Under the pieces are notes generated by a model, which was not told where the DNA came from, did not search any database, and worked only from the letters and a program-made list of their open reading frames with translations. The position numbers and the translations under genes were made by a program. Source: a virus. Taken from it: DNA of 63,062 nt. Below, piece after piece: positions 15,399 through 24,366 of this stretch (within the stretch, counting starts at the first letter, position 1; each line of letters starts with the position of its first letter). Where the stretch lies: positions 1 to 63,062 of the IMG/VR virus record IMGVR_UViG_3300033429_000003; one strand, 5' to 3'.

Positions 15399-16339
15399 AC
15401 CTACGTCTGTCGGCTTTTCAGGACGAGTTGTCGGCCATGCAGAAGGAGGCGGCCAGGGATGAGGAAGAGGCCGAGAGGGAGGCCAAAGCCTTGGCCGGGG
15501 CTGCCATCGCCGCATCTGGGATGGTGGGAGGGGCCGCGGTGCTGGGGGTTCACCATGCGGTCAGCAAGTCTTTGGAGAAAGCCCCGACTCAAGCCCTAGG
15601 CACCTCGGTAGACGCCCTTGCGTTGAAGATGGGCATTAAGCCCCCGGCGCGAGCAAAGTACAAGAAGTTCGCCTACCTACACCCGAGCAGGGTCAAAGGT
15701 AAAGTGCTCAACAAGTTCAAGAACTTTACGGCGGGAGACCTAGCACGGGCTAGGGAGTCGGGCGTCATCCTTGGTCCGTGGCAGGGTCGCCCAGAATCGG
15801 TAGCGCACGAGATGGGTCATGCCGCCAACGCAGTGAAGAACAAGGTTCTGACTGCGCTGGCGAACACGACCCGAAGGATGGGGGCGGCGGTCCCTATGGC
15901 AGGCGCGGTGGCTGGGGGACTCATGGCAATAGCCCCAGAAGACGCAGAGTCCCTGGTGGTCAAGGCTGCGCCACTTATGCCAGTTTTGGCATACGCTCCG
16001 ATCCTTGCCGATGAGGCCCTTGCGTCTGTCCGGGCTGTCAAGGGGATGAAAGCTATGGGCACGCACAGCTCCAAGGTTCTTAGGAAGGCAAAGGGCAACC
16101 TCGTCAAAGCTTTTGGTACCTACCTGCTGGACGCGGCAGCTATGGCAGTACCCGTGGCTGCCGTAGCTGTTGGGCGCGTGGTGGGGTCTACGTCGAAGAA
16201 GGAGAAAACGGCGGGTGTCTCAGCCTACAGAAGAGTCCTACCCTCCCTCTTTGCACACGCCTACAAGGAAGACGAGGACTTCCGAAAGGTGGTGAGGAAC
16301 ACTCTCTCAACCGACCCCAACACCCGGAGATGGCAATGA
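15395..16339 (+). CDS. Putative HExxH metallopeptidase-like membrane protein
   Basis: A 314-residue protein starting at GTG, overlapping the helicase stop. It has a short N-terminal charged helix with the recurring AFQDEL motif, then a glycine/alanine-rich hydrophobic segment (about 30-55), a HEMGH zinc-peptidase motif at residues 138-142, and two or three more Ala/Gly-rich hydrophobic stretches (about 165-220 and 245-270). The HExxH could make it a zinc protease acting on a membrane or capsid substrate. A third zinc ligand is not obvious, so catalysis is uncertain. Expressed in the late module, it could be a virion-packaged enzyme for DNA entry. Confidence 0.6.
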   Translation: MNLRLSAFQDELSAMQKEAARDEEEAEREAKALAGAAIAASGMVGGAAVLGVHHAVSKSLEKAPTQALGTSVDALALKMGIKPPARAKYKKFAYLHPSRVKGKVLNKFKNFTAGDLARARESGVILGPWQGRPESVAHEMGHAANAVKNKVLTALANTTRRMGAAVPMAGAVAGGLMAIAPEDAESLVVKAAPLMPVLAYAPILADEALASVRAVKGMKAMGTHSSKVLRKAKGNLVKAFGTYLLDAAAMAVPVAAVAVGRVVGSTSKKEKTAGVSAYRRVLPSLFAHAYKEDEDFRKVVRNTLSTDPNTRRWQ

Positions 16340-17262
16340 GGGGGCCCTTCCACGAGATTGAGAAGACAGCTTTTCTAGAAGAGCTGAAGGAGATAGTGAA
16401 GGAAAACCCCGTGGCCGTAGGAACCGCAGGGGTAGCGGGGGGAGCTGCTCTGGGGCTTGCCAGGAACCCCGGCATTCGCAGAGCAGTGTGGCATCACCTG
16501 AAGAGTCTTGCTACGGGGGTCGAGCCACGTGCTGCAGAAATGGGGGGTGCCATTCCTAAAGCGGTGGATGCCGCGGCCAAGGAGACGGTAAAGCTCCTGC
16601 GCAGACACGGGGTAGACCCCTCAAAGGTACGCATCGCCGTATCGGGCGCAGGAGGTACAGGCAAATCGACGTTTGCAAGAGCGCTGGAAAAGGAGACGGG
16701 CCTGGGAAGACTACACCTAGACCCGTATGTGCGGGCGCGGGACCTGTACGGCTCCCGTAAAGCGTATGGCCTGGGGTCCAAGGGATTCGAGCCCTCGGTG
16801 ATAGAGCAGAGTCACCTCATAAATAGGGTGAACCCTGACAAATTCGATGTTGTCGTGCACATGAGCAAAGACCCGAAAGTTGTTAAGAAGCAATTGTTCA
16901 GTCGGGGTAGGGGGGCTCAGCAGGCGGACCTGTATGATGACAAGAAACTGCGGAAGGCTCTTAGAGCGTCGTTTGATTCCATGGAAGGCAAGGCTTTTTC
17001 TCCTGCTCCTGGGGTGGAAGTAAAGCTAAAAGCTCAAGGTGGGTTTAAGTCCGAGCAGCGGCTGGCAGATTCATTGCGGCGTAAAGGGATAGACCCGGAG
17101 GGAATGACTCGTCAACAGATGGTCATCTCGGAGGGCACCGGTAAAAAGGAATGGTTGGACGGTATCCTTCCATTCCTCAAGCCGAAAGCTCTAGAAGCTG
17201 TTGTTTACCCCGTAGCATTTGGGGCCGCCGGGGTTGGTGCCTCCAAGGCCTTGAAGGACTAG
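16336..17262 (+). CDS. P-loop kinase-like protein with N-terminal helical domain
   Basis: About 308 residues. After an N-terminal helical, Gly/Ala-rich part, GAGGTGKST (Lys about 110) is a Walker A motif, followed by RLHLDPYVR, a typical kinase Asp after strand two. The fold therefore looks like a nucleoside, shikimate or toxin-zeta-type small kinase. The substrate is unknown. ATG 16336 has GGAG six bases before it, better than ATG 16330. The N-terminus EKTAFLEEL resembles the motif on other late proteins. Its last 72 bases overlap, tail to tail, the minus-strand RNase HII gene. The C-terminus is again hydrophobic and glycine-rich. Confidence 0.65.
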   Translation: MRGPFHEIEKTAFLEELKEIVKENPVAVGTAGVAGGAALGLARNPGIRRAVWHHLKSLATGVEPRAAEMGGAIPKAVDAAAKETVKLLRRHGVDPSKVRIAVSGAGGTGKSTFARALEKETGLGRLHLDPYVRARDLYGSRKAYGLGSKGFEPSVIEQSHLINRVNPDKFDVVVHMSKDPKVVKKQLFSRGRGAQQADLYDDKKLRKALRASFDSMEGKAFSPAPGVEVKLKAQGGFKSEQRLADSLRRKGIDPEGMTRQQMVISEGTGKKEWLDGILPFLKPKALEAVVYPVAFGAAGVGASKALKD

Positions 17263-17868
17263 CTCCCCCCTCTTTATCATGTTCTTCAGGAATGTTATTC
17301 GGTGGTAGGGCGAGGGCCCTGCGGTTTTCAGCTGTGCGTAGTGCGCGGGAGTGGGATAGCCGACGTTCTTGGCCCAGCCATAGGCAGGGAACCGGGTGGC
17401 CATGTCCATCATATCCCTGTCGCGTATTGCTTTGGCGACTATGCTAGCGGCGCTCACGAACCAACAAGTGGCGTCGGCCTTCTTGACCGTTTCAACCGTG
17501 CCGACCCATTCTGCGGGTAGGTGGGTTGGTGCCACGACCCCATCTACAATCAGGGTCGTCCGGTTTGGTATTCGTGCCAGAGCTTGTTTCGCAGCAAACT
17601 GCCATGCTTCGGATATCCCCTTCTCATCTATTAGTTTGGGCCCTGCCCACCCCACTCCTACATAGACAGCCTCTTCCATGATGAGGGGGGTTAGTGCCTC
17701 TCTCTTGGTCCTAGTTAGCTTCTTGGAGTCTCGTACGCCTTCGATGGGGCAGCCGTCTTCTCCTACCTTGAAGACTGTAACTGCTACAACGACGGGGCCT
17801 GCCAGGGACCCCATGCCCACCTCATCTAGGCCTCCTTTCAAAGCGACGGCCTCCCTTGAATCTACCAT
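17191..17868 (-). CDS. rnhB: Ribonuclease HII
   Basis: A 225-residue enzyme of the usual RNase HII size. It cuts the RNA strand of RNA-DNA hybrids and single ribonucleotides in DNA. Catalytic residues are all present: D15 and E16 in GLDEVG, D109 in IVDG and D132 in KADATCW. DSKKLT (47-52) and the SAASIVAK helix are also typical. In a phage it would remove replication primers. It sits on the opposite strand inside the late region, with a 72-base convergent overlap of the kinase-like gene, and shares about 47 bases with the upstream minus-strand gene. The late-gene direction suggests separate, earlier expression. Confidence 0.92.
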   Translation of the reverse strand: MVDSREAVALKGGLDEVGMGSLAGPVVVAVTVFKVGEDGCPIEGVRDSKKLTRTKREALTPLIMEEAVYVGVGWAGPKLIDEKGISEAWQFAAKQALARIPNRTTLIVDGVVAPTHLPAEWVGTVETVKKADATCWFVSAASIVAKAIRDRDMMDMATRFPAYGWAKNVGYPTPAHYAQLKTAGPSPYHRITFLKNMIKRGELVLQGLGGTNPGGPKCYGVNNSF

Positions 17869-18184
17869 GTGCGTCTCTCTCCAGATGTCTATGCTGGGTC
17901 AGGACCTCCGCCTGAACGTAGCTGTCAGTGATGTTGATGATCGGCAACTCGCAGCCCTCCATTTCAGCCCAGCACCGGAGGTAGGTGCGGAGCGGCTCCC
18001 GGGTTGCCTTACTGATCTTTCTTGTGAGCCGGAGCTTGAGGATAAGTCTGATAGGGTCCACAGTGGGAAAGATGCCCATCCTCTCGTCAATGACTGGGTC
18101 CCCGATGGCCCGGATGATGCCTTGCCTGGCAGGCTCGAGCCAGGTAAAGCGTTTCTCTATGATCTTTTTGCTAACATGGTCCAT
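17822..18184 (-). CDS. Hypothetical protein upstream of RNase HII
   Basis: A 120-residue basic protein with no recognised domain. The C-terminal 30 residues are rich in Arg, His and Gly and could bind nucleic acid. It overlaps the RNase HII gene by 47 bases and surely shares its message. Its ATG at 18184 lies only 26 bases from the divergently transcribed terminase start at 18211, so both promoters, if present, would have to overlap one of the genes. Confidence 0.6.
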   Translation of the reverse strand: MDHVSKKIIEKRFTWLEPARQGIIRAIGDPVIDERMGIFPTVDPIRLILKLRLTRKISKATREPLRTYLRCWAEMEGCELPIINITDSYVQAEVLTQHRHLERDAHGRFKGGRRFERRPR

Positions 18185-18210
18185 CTGTTACCTTATACCC
18201 GGAAAGTAGC

Positions 18211-21200
18211 ATGCCAATCGTTGAGCTCAAATCAGAAACCACTCCGTACGACTATATGGAAGAGGATGAGAGTGTTCATAGCGTCGAGTGGGCAGACGAG
18301 GAAGAGGAACGGCAGCACTACGACTTGGACGTGCCTGCGGGAGTCCGGCCGTCGGAGTTCGTGGAGTTCGCGGTTTACATGCCGGGGGGCGGGGACCTCC
18401 ATCAGTTTAGCTTCAGGGACCGCCAGTACCTGAAGACCATCTACAACTCGCCCGCAAAGCGCAAGCTCTTGATGGCGGGACGTCAGGTAGAAAAATGCGA
18501 GTGTTTACAAGGACTTACGTCACTCAACTCTGGGTACCTCAAGAAAGCCGGGGACGTCAAGATAGGTGATTGCCTGGCCTCGATGACTCGTCCGGACACA
18601 GAGATGGGCACGGGCCGTGTGTCATGGCTGTCGAAGATATACACCAAGCCATGTGTCAAGATAACTACCAGGCAGGGGCACGAGACGTGGGTGGCGAAGA
18701 CGCACCCCATGCGTCTGTTTGGTAGATGGGTGCCCGCAGGGGAATTGACGTCAGGTACTCGTCTGTCCGTGGTGCGGAAGTGCGGAGAGTTCCTCCAGCT
18801 CAAGGAAAGCGTCGAGCGCATCAAGGCCACGGCGTACTTGCTGGGAGACGGAGGCCTGGGAGGCCCCTGTGTCTTGTTCCATTCCAAGTCTGCTACGAGG
18901 ATGCAGGAGTTCAAGAGCCTGGTGGCGGGTGTTGGGGACACGGGTCGAGTGGAGGGCGACCACTCCTACCGCGTGCATCGGGGGATTATCCGAGGATGGC
19001 TAGAAGATGATGGTCTCCTAGGCAAGCTCTCTGCGGACAAGTTCATTCCCGAGTGGGTGTTCAACCTCTCTAGGAAAGACACCGCCCTGTTCCTACGCAC
19101 TCTCTGGTCCACAGATGGCCATATCAAGAAGGTCTCCCGGTCCAAGCACGACATTGTCTACTCCTCCATCGCCAAGCGCCTGGTCCTCGACGTTCAAGCC
19201 CTCTTGTGGAAGTTCGGCATCCCGACCGGGCTGCGCTCTTACGTGCCCGAGGTCTATGAGGGGGCTGACAAGGTGCACTGGATGCTGCGGGTTGAGACTC
19301 AGGATGGCATCAACCGTTTCCTCAGCGAGATATCTAATGTGGGCCGCGACGGGTACTTGGTGGCCTCTGCAGACATGCCCGAGAACAACAATCGGGACAC
19401 TTACCCGATCGAAATCAATGACCTGCTCGTGCGCATCCAGGAGAGCGGAGACGATTCGTGGCAGGGGCGCCGAGGTCGGAGCCTACATGCTTCGGGCCTA
19501 CGTAGGACGCTGAAGTCCCCGCCCACCCGGGGCAAGCTTGAGAAGTATTGGGACTTCTTCCTCGAAGGTGGATACGACCAGCAGCTAGTAGACGAGTTGA
19601 GAGCGCACATCTTCACAGACCTCTATTGGGATGAGATAGAAACCATCGAAGATGTAGGGGAGCAGGAGTGCGTAGACTTTGAGGTAGAGGACACGCACAA
19701 CTTCGTGCTGGATGGGTTCGTCACCCACAATAGCACCCTGCTGGGCAACGAGAACTTGGCGTACATGGCTATCACCAACTACTTCCGGTGCCTGTACGTT
19801 AGCCCTTCTAACACGCAGACCAAGGTCTTCAGCCGGGACCGCATTCAGGAGCCCATTGATACCTCTCCTGTGCTGAGCCAGTTTACCAATGGCAGGCTGC
19901 TCAAGAACGTCTTCGAGAAGAAGTTTGTCAACGGTTCTCAAATCACCATGCGGTTCGCGTTTCTCAACGCAGACCGCGTGCGCGGCATTCCTGCGGACAA
20001 GATTACGATCGACGAGTTCCAGGACATCCTCCTGGACAACGTGCCTGTCATTGAGGAGTGCGCTTCGCACTCCGAGTACAAGTTGTTCACCTATGCGGGC
20101 ACACCGAAGTCGTTGGACAACGCCATCGAGCACTACTGGGCCCGCTTCTCTACTCAGAACGAGTGGTCGGTCCCCTGCAAGCATCACGGCACGCCGAAGA
20201 ATTCGTCTTCGTGGTTCTGGAACGTCTTGGCGGAAGACAACATAGGAGACGACGGGCTTATCTGCAGCAAGTGCGGCAAACCCATTTCTCCGAAAGACCC
20301 CGACTGCTCATGGGTGTCACTCAACCCCAACCCGAAGGTGGAGAAGCCCTACGAGGGGTACCGCATCCCCCAGTTGATGGTTCCCTGGATAGATTTCAGC
20401 GACATCAAGGACAAGCAGAAGAAGTACAGCCGGGCCAAGTTCTACAACGAGGTGCTCGGCCGCAGCTACGACTCTGGTACCCGACCCCTCACGCGCACCG
20501 ACATGATTCGGAACTCCTGGTCTGAGCTGTCGATGACGTACTACCGAGAAGTCATCCAATATTGCCAGCAATATCCAGTATTTATGGGACTTGACTGGGG
20601 CACGGGAGAGGGCTCGTACACGGTGATGTCGCTTGGTGGGTACCTTCCGTTTGCCCCGGATCTCTTCACGTTCTTCTACCTCTACCGGTTCGAAGGGATG
20701 GAGTCCGAGCCCAAGGAGCAACTCCGCATCATCAAGCAGCACGCGCGAGAGTTCAATGTGCGCTACATCGGGGTTGACTACGGCGGCGGTTTCTGGCCCA
20801 ACGACGAATTGGTACGTGAGTTCGGTGCAGACAAGATCAAGAAGTACCAGTGGGTTGGCAACGTCAAGAAGAAGATTCAGTTCGACCCTAAGCTAGGCGT
20901 CCCACGGTTCTTGTGTCACCGTACTGAGGTCATGTCGGACATGTTCAACGCCGTCAAGCGGGGCAACGTGTTCCGCTTCCCTCGGTGGGAGGAATTCGAG
21001 GACCCCTACGCCAGGGATTTTCTCAACATCTTCTCGGAGTACAATGAGCGAATGCGGATAAACGTCTACAAGCATGCTCCGGGGAGCCCGGATGACACGT
21101 TCCACTCATGCTGTTTCGGATTTTTGGCTTCCTTCTATTATCGTGCGCGCCCAGACGTTATCCTACCCTCAAAGGAAGTGGAGAGGGAATACAGGTCCAA

Positions 21201-21222
21201 TGAACCGAATGACATCACGTGA
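18211..21222 (+). CDS. terL: Terminase large subunit, interrupted by an intein
   Basis: A 1003-residue precursor; the mature protein is about 591 residues. It is the ATP-driven DNA packaging motor and genome-cutting nuclease. Walker A GRQVEK/ST is rebuilt by splicing (K95 next to S508). Walker B reads ITIDEFQD. The RNase H-like nuclease domain shows FMGLDWG, YIGVDYGGG and a distal PDDTFHS acidic motif. A CSKCGK and CKHHG region in between gives a possible zinc finger. GGAAAG precedes the start. All catalytic motifs appear intact. No small terminase subunit could be identified in the window. Confidence 0.95.
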   Translation: MPIVELKSETTPYDYMEEDESVHSVEWADEEEERQHYDLDVPAGVRPSEFVEFAVYMPGGGDLHQFSFRDRQYLKTIYNSPAKRKLLMAGRQVEKCECLQGLTSLNSGYLKKAGDVKIGDCLASMTRPDTEMGTGRVSWLSKIYTKPCVKITTRQGHETWVAKTHPMRLFGRWVPAGELTSGTRLSVVRKCGEFLQLKESVERIKATAYLLGDGGLGGPCVLFHSKSATRMQEFKSLVAGVGDTGRVEGDHSYRVHRGIIRGWLEDDGLLGKLSADKFIPEWVFNLSRKDTALFLRTLWSTDGHIKKVSRSKHDIVYSSIAKRLVLDVQALLWKFGIPTGLRSYVPEVYEGADKVHWMLRVETQDGINRFLSEISNVGRDGYLVASADMPENNNRDTYPIEINDLLVRIQESGDDSWQGRRGRSLHASGLRRTLKSPPTRGKLEKYWDFFLEGGYDQQLVDELRAHIFTDLYWDEIETIEDVGEQECVDFEVEDTHNFVLDGFVTHNSTLLGNENLAYMAITNYFRCLYVSPSNTQTKVFSRDRIQEPIDTSPVLSQFTNGRLLKNVFEKKFVNGSQITMRFAFLNADRVRGIPADKITIDEFQDILLDNVPVIEECASHSEYKLFTYAGTPKSLDNAIEHYWARFSTQNEWSVPCKHHGTPKNSSSWFWNVLAEDNIGDDGLICSKCGKPISPKDPDCSWVSLNPNPKVEKPYEGYRIPQLMVPWIDFSDIKDKQKKYSRAKFYNEVLGRSYDSGTRPLTRTDMIRNSWSELSMTYYREVIQYCQQYPVFMGLDWGTGEGSYTVMSLGGYLPFAPDLFTFFYLYRFEGMESEPKEQLRIIKQHAREFNVRYIGVDYGGGFWPNDELVREFGADKIKKYQWVGNVKKKIQFDPKLGVPRFLCHRTEVMSDMFNAVKRGNVFRFPRWEEFEDPYARDFLNIFSEYNERMRINVYKHAPGSPDDTFHSCCFGFLASFYYRARPDVILPSKEVEREYRSNEPNDIT
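18496..19731 (+). mobile_element. LAGLIDADG intein in the terminase Walker A motif
   Basis: A 412-residue insert starting at Cys96 and ending with the canonical His-Asn (VTHN), with Ser508 as the downstream nucleophile. It lies exactly between Lys and Ser of the P-loop, so the unspliced protein cannot bind ATP. Block B-like KTHPMR, endonuclease motifs TAYLLGDGG and FLRTLWSTDG, and the block F FVLDGFVTHN are all visible, so both splicing and homing domains look complete. Confidence 0.94.
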
Positions 21223-21466
21223 ACATCCAGGGGAGCACTTTCTCGATTTCTCTTCTTCTCTGGAGTGGAGTCCCTCCAAGGGAGCTTTTATTCTTGGAGG
21301 ATTGATACCTGTGGACGCTGTCTAGAGTGATATAGGTCTTGCTGTCGTCGGGGAAAGTAGCTTTGACAAGGACACCGTTGGCTAGAAGCCGATGAATAGT
21401 AGCTTTCGACTTCTTCAGGATCTTCATCGCCTCGGACTTCGTGACGACATTGTCGTTCCTTCCCAC
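21215..21466 (-). CDS. Small helix-turn-helix protein
   Basis: About 83 residues. KSEAMKILKKSKATIHRLL followed by a short beta segment and TLDSVHRYQ is the layout of excisionase or MerR-like winged HTH domains, so it should bind DNA. There is no ATG. GTG 21466 follows a GGGGG stretch and is my choice, with TTG 21469 as the alternative. It overlaps the terminase stop by eight bases, tail to tail, and diverges from the gene at 21543. A lone minus-strand regulator within a late operon looks like a moron-type insertion or a late-gene repressor. Confidence 0.6.
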   Translation of the reverse strand: MGRNDNVVTKSEAMKILKKSKATIHRLLANGVLVKATFPDDSKTYITLDSVHRYQSSKNKSSLGGTPLQRRREIEKVLPWMFT

Positions 21467-21542
21467 CAAAAAACCCCCATGCTAGGTTTGATGGACACGG
21501 TATCCCTTAGGATGGCAGTCCACAAGCCTTTGTGAGGTAGCG

Positions 21543-23300
21543 ATGCACGACGAAATGCCCTTCGGCTTGGCTCGACAGACGAAGTACGCGGCTCTCAGCT
21601 CTGAAGACCTCAACACCATGGGGAAGCAGGCTGCGAACTCCTACCTGTCGTGTGGTGTTCCACTGAACAAGGCTGTGGTGAAGCTGGCCCAGGAACACCC
21701 GAGCATTTCCCCCCACCAGGTCAAGCGCGTAGTTGAGTACGCGAACCAGGAGACCTTCCAGCGTCTCTTCGATGACAACGAGAAATACGCCTGTGACAAG
21801 AACATCGATTTCCCGCTGGCTGACCCTCGCATCGTCCTCCACGAGCTCAACGACGGGGCTCGAGCCCACATCATGACCCCGCCGCCAGACGACTACTCCC
21901 AGGCGCCCGTGAAGTTGGCCCATGCAGACGTCGAGGCTGACCTTGAACTCTGCCGGGTCTTCGGGGTGGAGCCCGAGTCTCCTGGGATGGAAAAGGAAGC
22001 GAAGGCCCGGTACCTCAAGGATATAGTTAAGAGGTACTCGCGGAACCCGGACTACGTACATGAGGGCTCGTTGGCAGTCCATAAGGGGGCGATGAAGCTC
22101 CTAGGAGGGCGGAGAGCGGGTAAGGACATCTCAAAGCTGCGCAGTTGGGGCTCCAAAGGTGGGAGCGTTCGCAAGGGGGTGGCAAAGGCCACTGAGAGGG
22201 TACTTGCCAAGGGCACTGCCAAGCTCGGTTCTGCCGACCTAGAAGTGGTGGATCGCATCCTTGGTGTGGAGAAAGACGCGGGCGTGGCGGCCCTAAAGGG
22301 TCTTGGAAAAGGCCTCTGGGCTGCTGGTAGGGCCGCAGGTCGGGGGCGATTCGGAATGGCCGGTAAGGCTCTGGGCGCCGGGGCTCGCCGCTTTGGTGCC
22401 TCCCCCGGTTCTGGGATGCTGGCGGGGGCGGGCATAGGCGCTGCCACGGGGGCTGCCGCAGCGGGCCCAGACCGACGTCTCAAGGGGGCTCTTACCGGGG
22501 GCCTCCTGGGGGCTGCCGGCGGTGCTGCGGCAGGAACGGGGGCTGGGAGCCTGAAGAACTTGTGGAGCAAGGGGAAGGTCACTACGCCCTTTGCCGCCAT
22601 GAAGCCTGGGTGGCGCTCAGCGGCTGGTGCCGGGGCTGCTGGTTTGGGCGGTGGGGTGCTCATGCAGAAGGGCTCGAGCGCCGAGTTTGCCAAGGAAGCC
22701 ATGGACTACGCCAAGGTCGGCGGTTCCAAAGCCGGGCTCGTCTTGGACGACATGCGGGCAGCGACCGCCGTTGAGCGCATCAAGCAGGCCACCGCTGACC
22801 GGGGGGCTTATCCGGAAGCCAATCCTTACGGAGAGCTCATCCGGACCAAGCAGCGGCTCACCAAGATGGCCCAGGGCGCCCGGGACGCCGTCGCAAAGAA
22901 TGAGTCGCTCTACCACGAGGCCCTGGAGAAGCTGGCCTTCGAGGTCAAGCAGCACTTGCTCCGGGGTGGAAACCTGGGGTCTGTCACCCACGCGATGAGC
23001 TCTGTGACTCCGCCCGACGCCGTCAAGATTGCAATGCGGGCTATCCTCCCCAACCTGAAAGACCACGGGCTGGACCCCGCCCTAGCGCAGGCCGAGATGG
23101 TGAAGTACGAGATGGTCAAGGGGGCCAGCGCTAGGGTCCTGAACCCGGGGCACCCCGTCGTTCAGGCGTATGCCAACATGGTCAAGCTGGCTGAGGGGCA
23201 GGCGACGCTCGAGCACAGCTTTGGCCAGCTCCACAGTGCCCTGTCCGAGGTGGAGAGCACCCTGAAGGAAGCGATGGTGAACCATGCTACTGCGTGCTAG
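21543..23300 (+). CDS. Hypothetical virion-associated protein with Gly/Ala-rich core
   Basis: A 585-residue protein with GAGGTAG upstream of ATG 21543. The N-terminal 165 residues are a mixed helical domain (SYLSCGVPLNKAVVKLAQEH near 33-52). The middle (about 240-380) is a chain of Gly/Ala-rich hydrophobic stretches that could span or perturb membranes. The C-terminal 200 residues are helical and charged. The plan of a soluble head, glycine-zipper core and helical tail recurs in several nearby genes. It follows the terminase in the late operon. I infer an internal virion or DNA-ejection protein; no homologue is recognised. Confidence 0.62.
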   Translation: MHDEMPFGLARQTKYAALSSEDLNTMGKQAANSYLSCGVPLNKAVVKLAQEHPSISPHQVKRVVEYANQETFQRLFDDNEKYACDKNIDFPLADPRIVLHELNDGARAHIMTPPPDDYSQAPVKLAHADVEADLELCRVFGVEPESPGMEKEAKARYLKDIVKRYSRNPDYVHEGSLAVHKGAMKLLGGRRAGKDISKLRSWGSKGGSVRKGVAKATERVLAKGTAKLGSADLEVVDRILGVEKDAGVAALKGLGKGLWAAGRAAGRGRFGMAGKALGAGARRFGASPGSGMLAGAGIGAATGAAAAGPDRRLKGALTGGLLGAAGGAAAGTGAGSLKNLWSKGKVTTPFAAMKPGWRSAAGAGAAGLGGGVLMQKGSSAEFAKEAMDYAKVGGSKAGLVLDDMRAATAVERIKQATADRGAYPEANPYGELIRTKQRLTKMAQGARDAVAKNESLYHEALEKLAFEVKQHLLRGGNLGSVTHAMSSVTPPDAVKIAMRAILPNLKDHGLDPALAQAEMVKYEMVKGASARVLNPGHPVVQAYANMVKLAEGQATLEHSFGQLHSALSEVESTLKEAMVNHATAC

Positions 23301-23577
23301 TCGGGCCACCGAAGTACTTACCAAGGAAGCCATCACGGGGGCCCTCGCCCGGATTGGTAGGGTTGGCAGGAAGGTGGGGGGCTTCACGTGGAAGCACAAG
23401 AAAGGTTTGGGCGTAGGGGGTATGGTGGCGGGCATGGGGGGCATGGGTGCCGCCGAAGCCATGAGAAGGGGCAACGTTGGTATGAGCCGTGGGTGGACTG
23501 CCGCTCGTATGCGCGGTCAAGTTCCTATGGCTCCTGGCATGTCTAGCTTTAACCGCGGCTGGGGACGTACGAGGTAA
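23284..23577 (+). CDS. Small basic Gly/Met-rich protein
   Basis: A 97-residue, strongly basic protein with a central glycine/methionine-rich hydrophobic stretch (about 40-62) flanked by Arg- and Lys-rich ends, suggesting one membrane-interacting helix. It overlaps the previous gene by 17 bases and ends three bases before the next. A late structural or holin-like role is possible, but nothing in the sequence is diagnostic. Confidence 0.5.
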   Translation: MLLRASRATEVLTKEAITGALARIGRVGRKVGGFTWKHKKGLGVGGMVAGMGGMGAAEAMRRGNVGMSRGWTAARMRGQVPMAPGMSSFNRGWGRTR

Positions 23578-23580
23578 TTC

Positions 23581-24366
23581 ATGAACCCACTTCTTGAGAA
23601 GCTGGCCCAGAGCGGCCTTACCGAGGAGCAAGTCCAACGGGCCCAGGAGCGGGCAGAGGACTTCCTGAAGGCCGCTAGTAGCAACGGGTCTTTGAGGAAA
23701 GAGCTCATGGAGAAGATGGGCTTCTCCCCCTGGTCTACCGTGAAGTCGGTTGGACAGACGGCTGGGAAGATGTTTGCCCCCGTGATGGGGCAAACTCTTG
23801 CCTACACCGCTGCTGGTGCTGCTCTCGGTGGGGGTGCTTTTGCTGCCCGGAGGGGATACGAGGCGATTGAGAGTCGGCTGGGTAAAGCCAAAGCCTACAA
23901 GGAGATGGTGGAGGCTCGTCCGGAGCTGAAAGACCGGGACCCCAAGGCGGTTCAGAGGGCCTTTGACAGCTTGTACCGGTTCAACCCCCGCTACGCCAAG
24001 GACCCGCTCGTGGCCGGCTCGTTCGTGGACTCAGTGTCCTCCAGTGAGCGGCTGGACCTCGGGACCGTCAACGCTCTTGTCTCCGCCCGTAAGGGTCTGG
24101 ACGGGGCCCCGTTCGACCCGAGCAAGTATGTGTCCATGAAGGTTCCTGGGCCGGAAGAAATGTCCATCCGGCAACAGCAGGAAGGGCGGAGTGCGGAGGA
24201 GCACAAGGCCAAGATGGAGCAATACGACCAATTGCAGCGTCATAGGGGAGAAGAGCACCCGGTCAAGATGGAGGACTACGCTAGGAAAGAAGAGAAGCAT
24301 GAGTGGGATAGGCCCAAAGAGAAGCATGTAGACCCTATGACCACGATGTATACGGGCGGGAAATGA
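23581..24366 (+). CDS. Conserved-looking phage structural protein
   Basis: A 261-residue protein. It has an N-terminal helical region, a hydrophobic Ala/Gly stretch near 75-90, a conserved-looking core (KAVQRAFDSLYRFNPRYAKDP and VAGSFVDSV, about 120-150) and a highly charged C-terminus rich in Lys, Glu and His. I recall similar core phrases in structural genes of other large phages, which makes a virion role likely. Its stop overlaps the next start as ATGA, coupling it to the protease fusion. Confidence 0.62.
   Translation: MNPLLEKLAQSGLTEEQVQRAQERAEDFLKAASSNGSLRKELMEKMGFSPWSTVKSVGQTAGKMFAPVMGQTLAYTAAGAALGGGAFAARRGYEAIESRLGKAKAYKEMVEARPELKDRDPKAVQRAFDSLYRFNPRYAKDPLVAGSFVDSVSSSERLDLGTVNALVSARKGLDGAPFDPSKYVSMKVPGPEEMSIRQQQEGRSAEEHKAKMEQYDQLQRHRGEEHPVKMEDYARKEEKHEWDRPKEKHVDPMTTMYTGGK

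Noticed and set aside
22052-22702. A 216-codon minus-strand frame opposite the Gly/Ala-rich protein after terminase
   Set aside because: It is the complement of Gly/Ala codons, giving Pro/Ala/Arg sequence typical of a shadow frame. No ribosome site.
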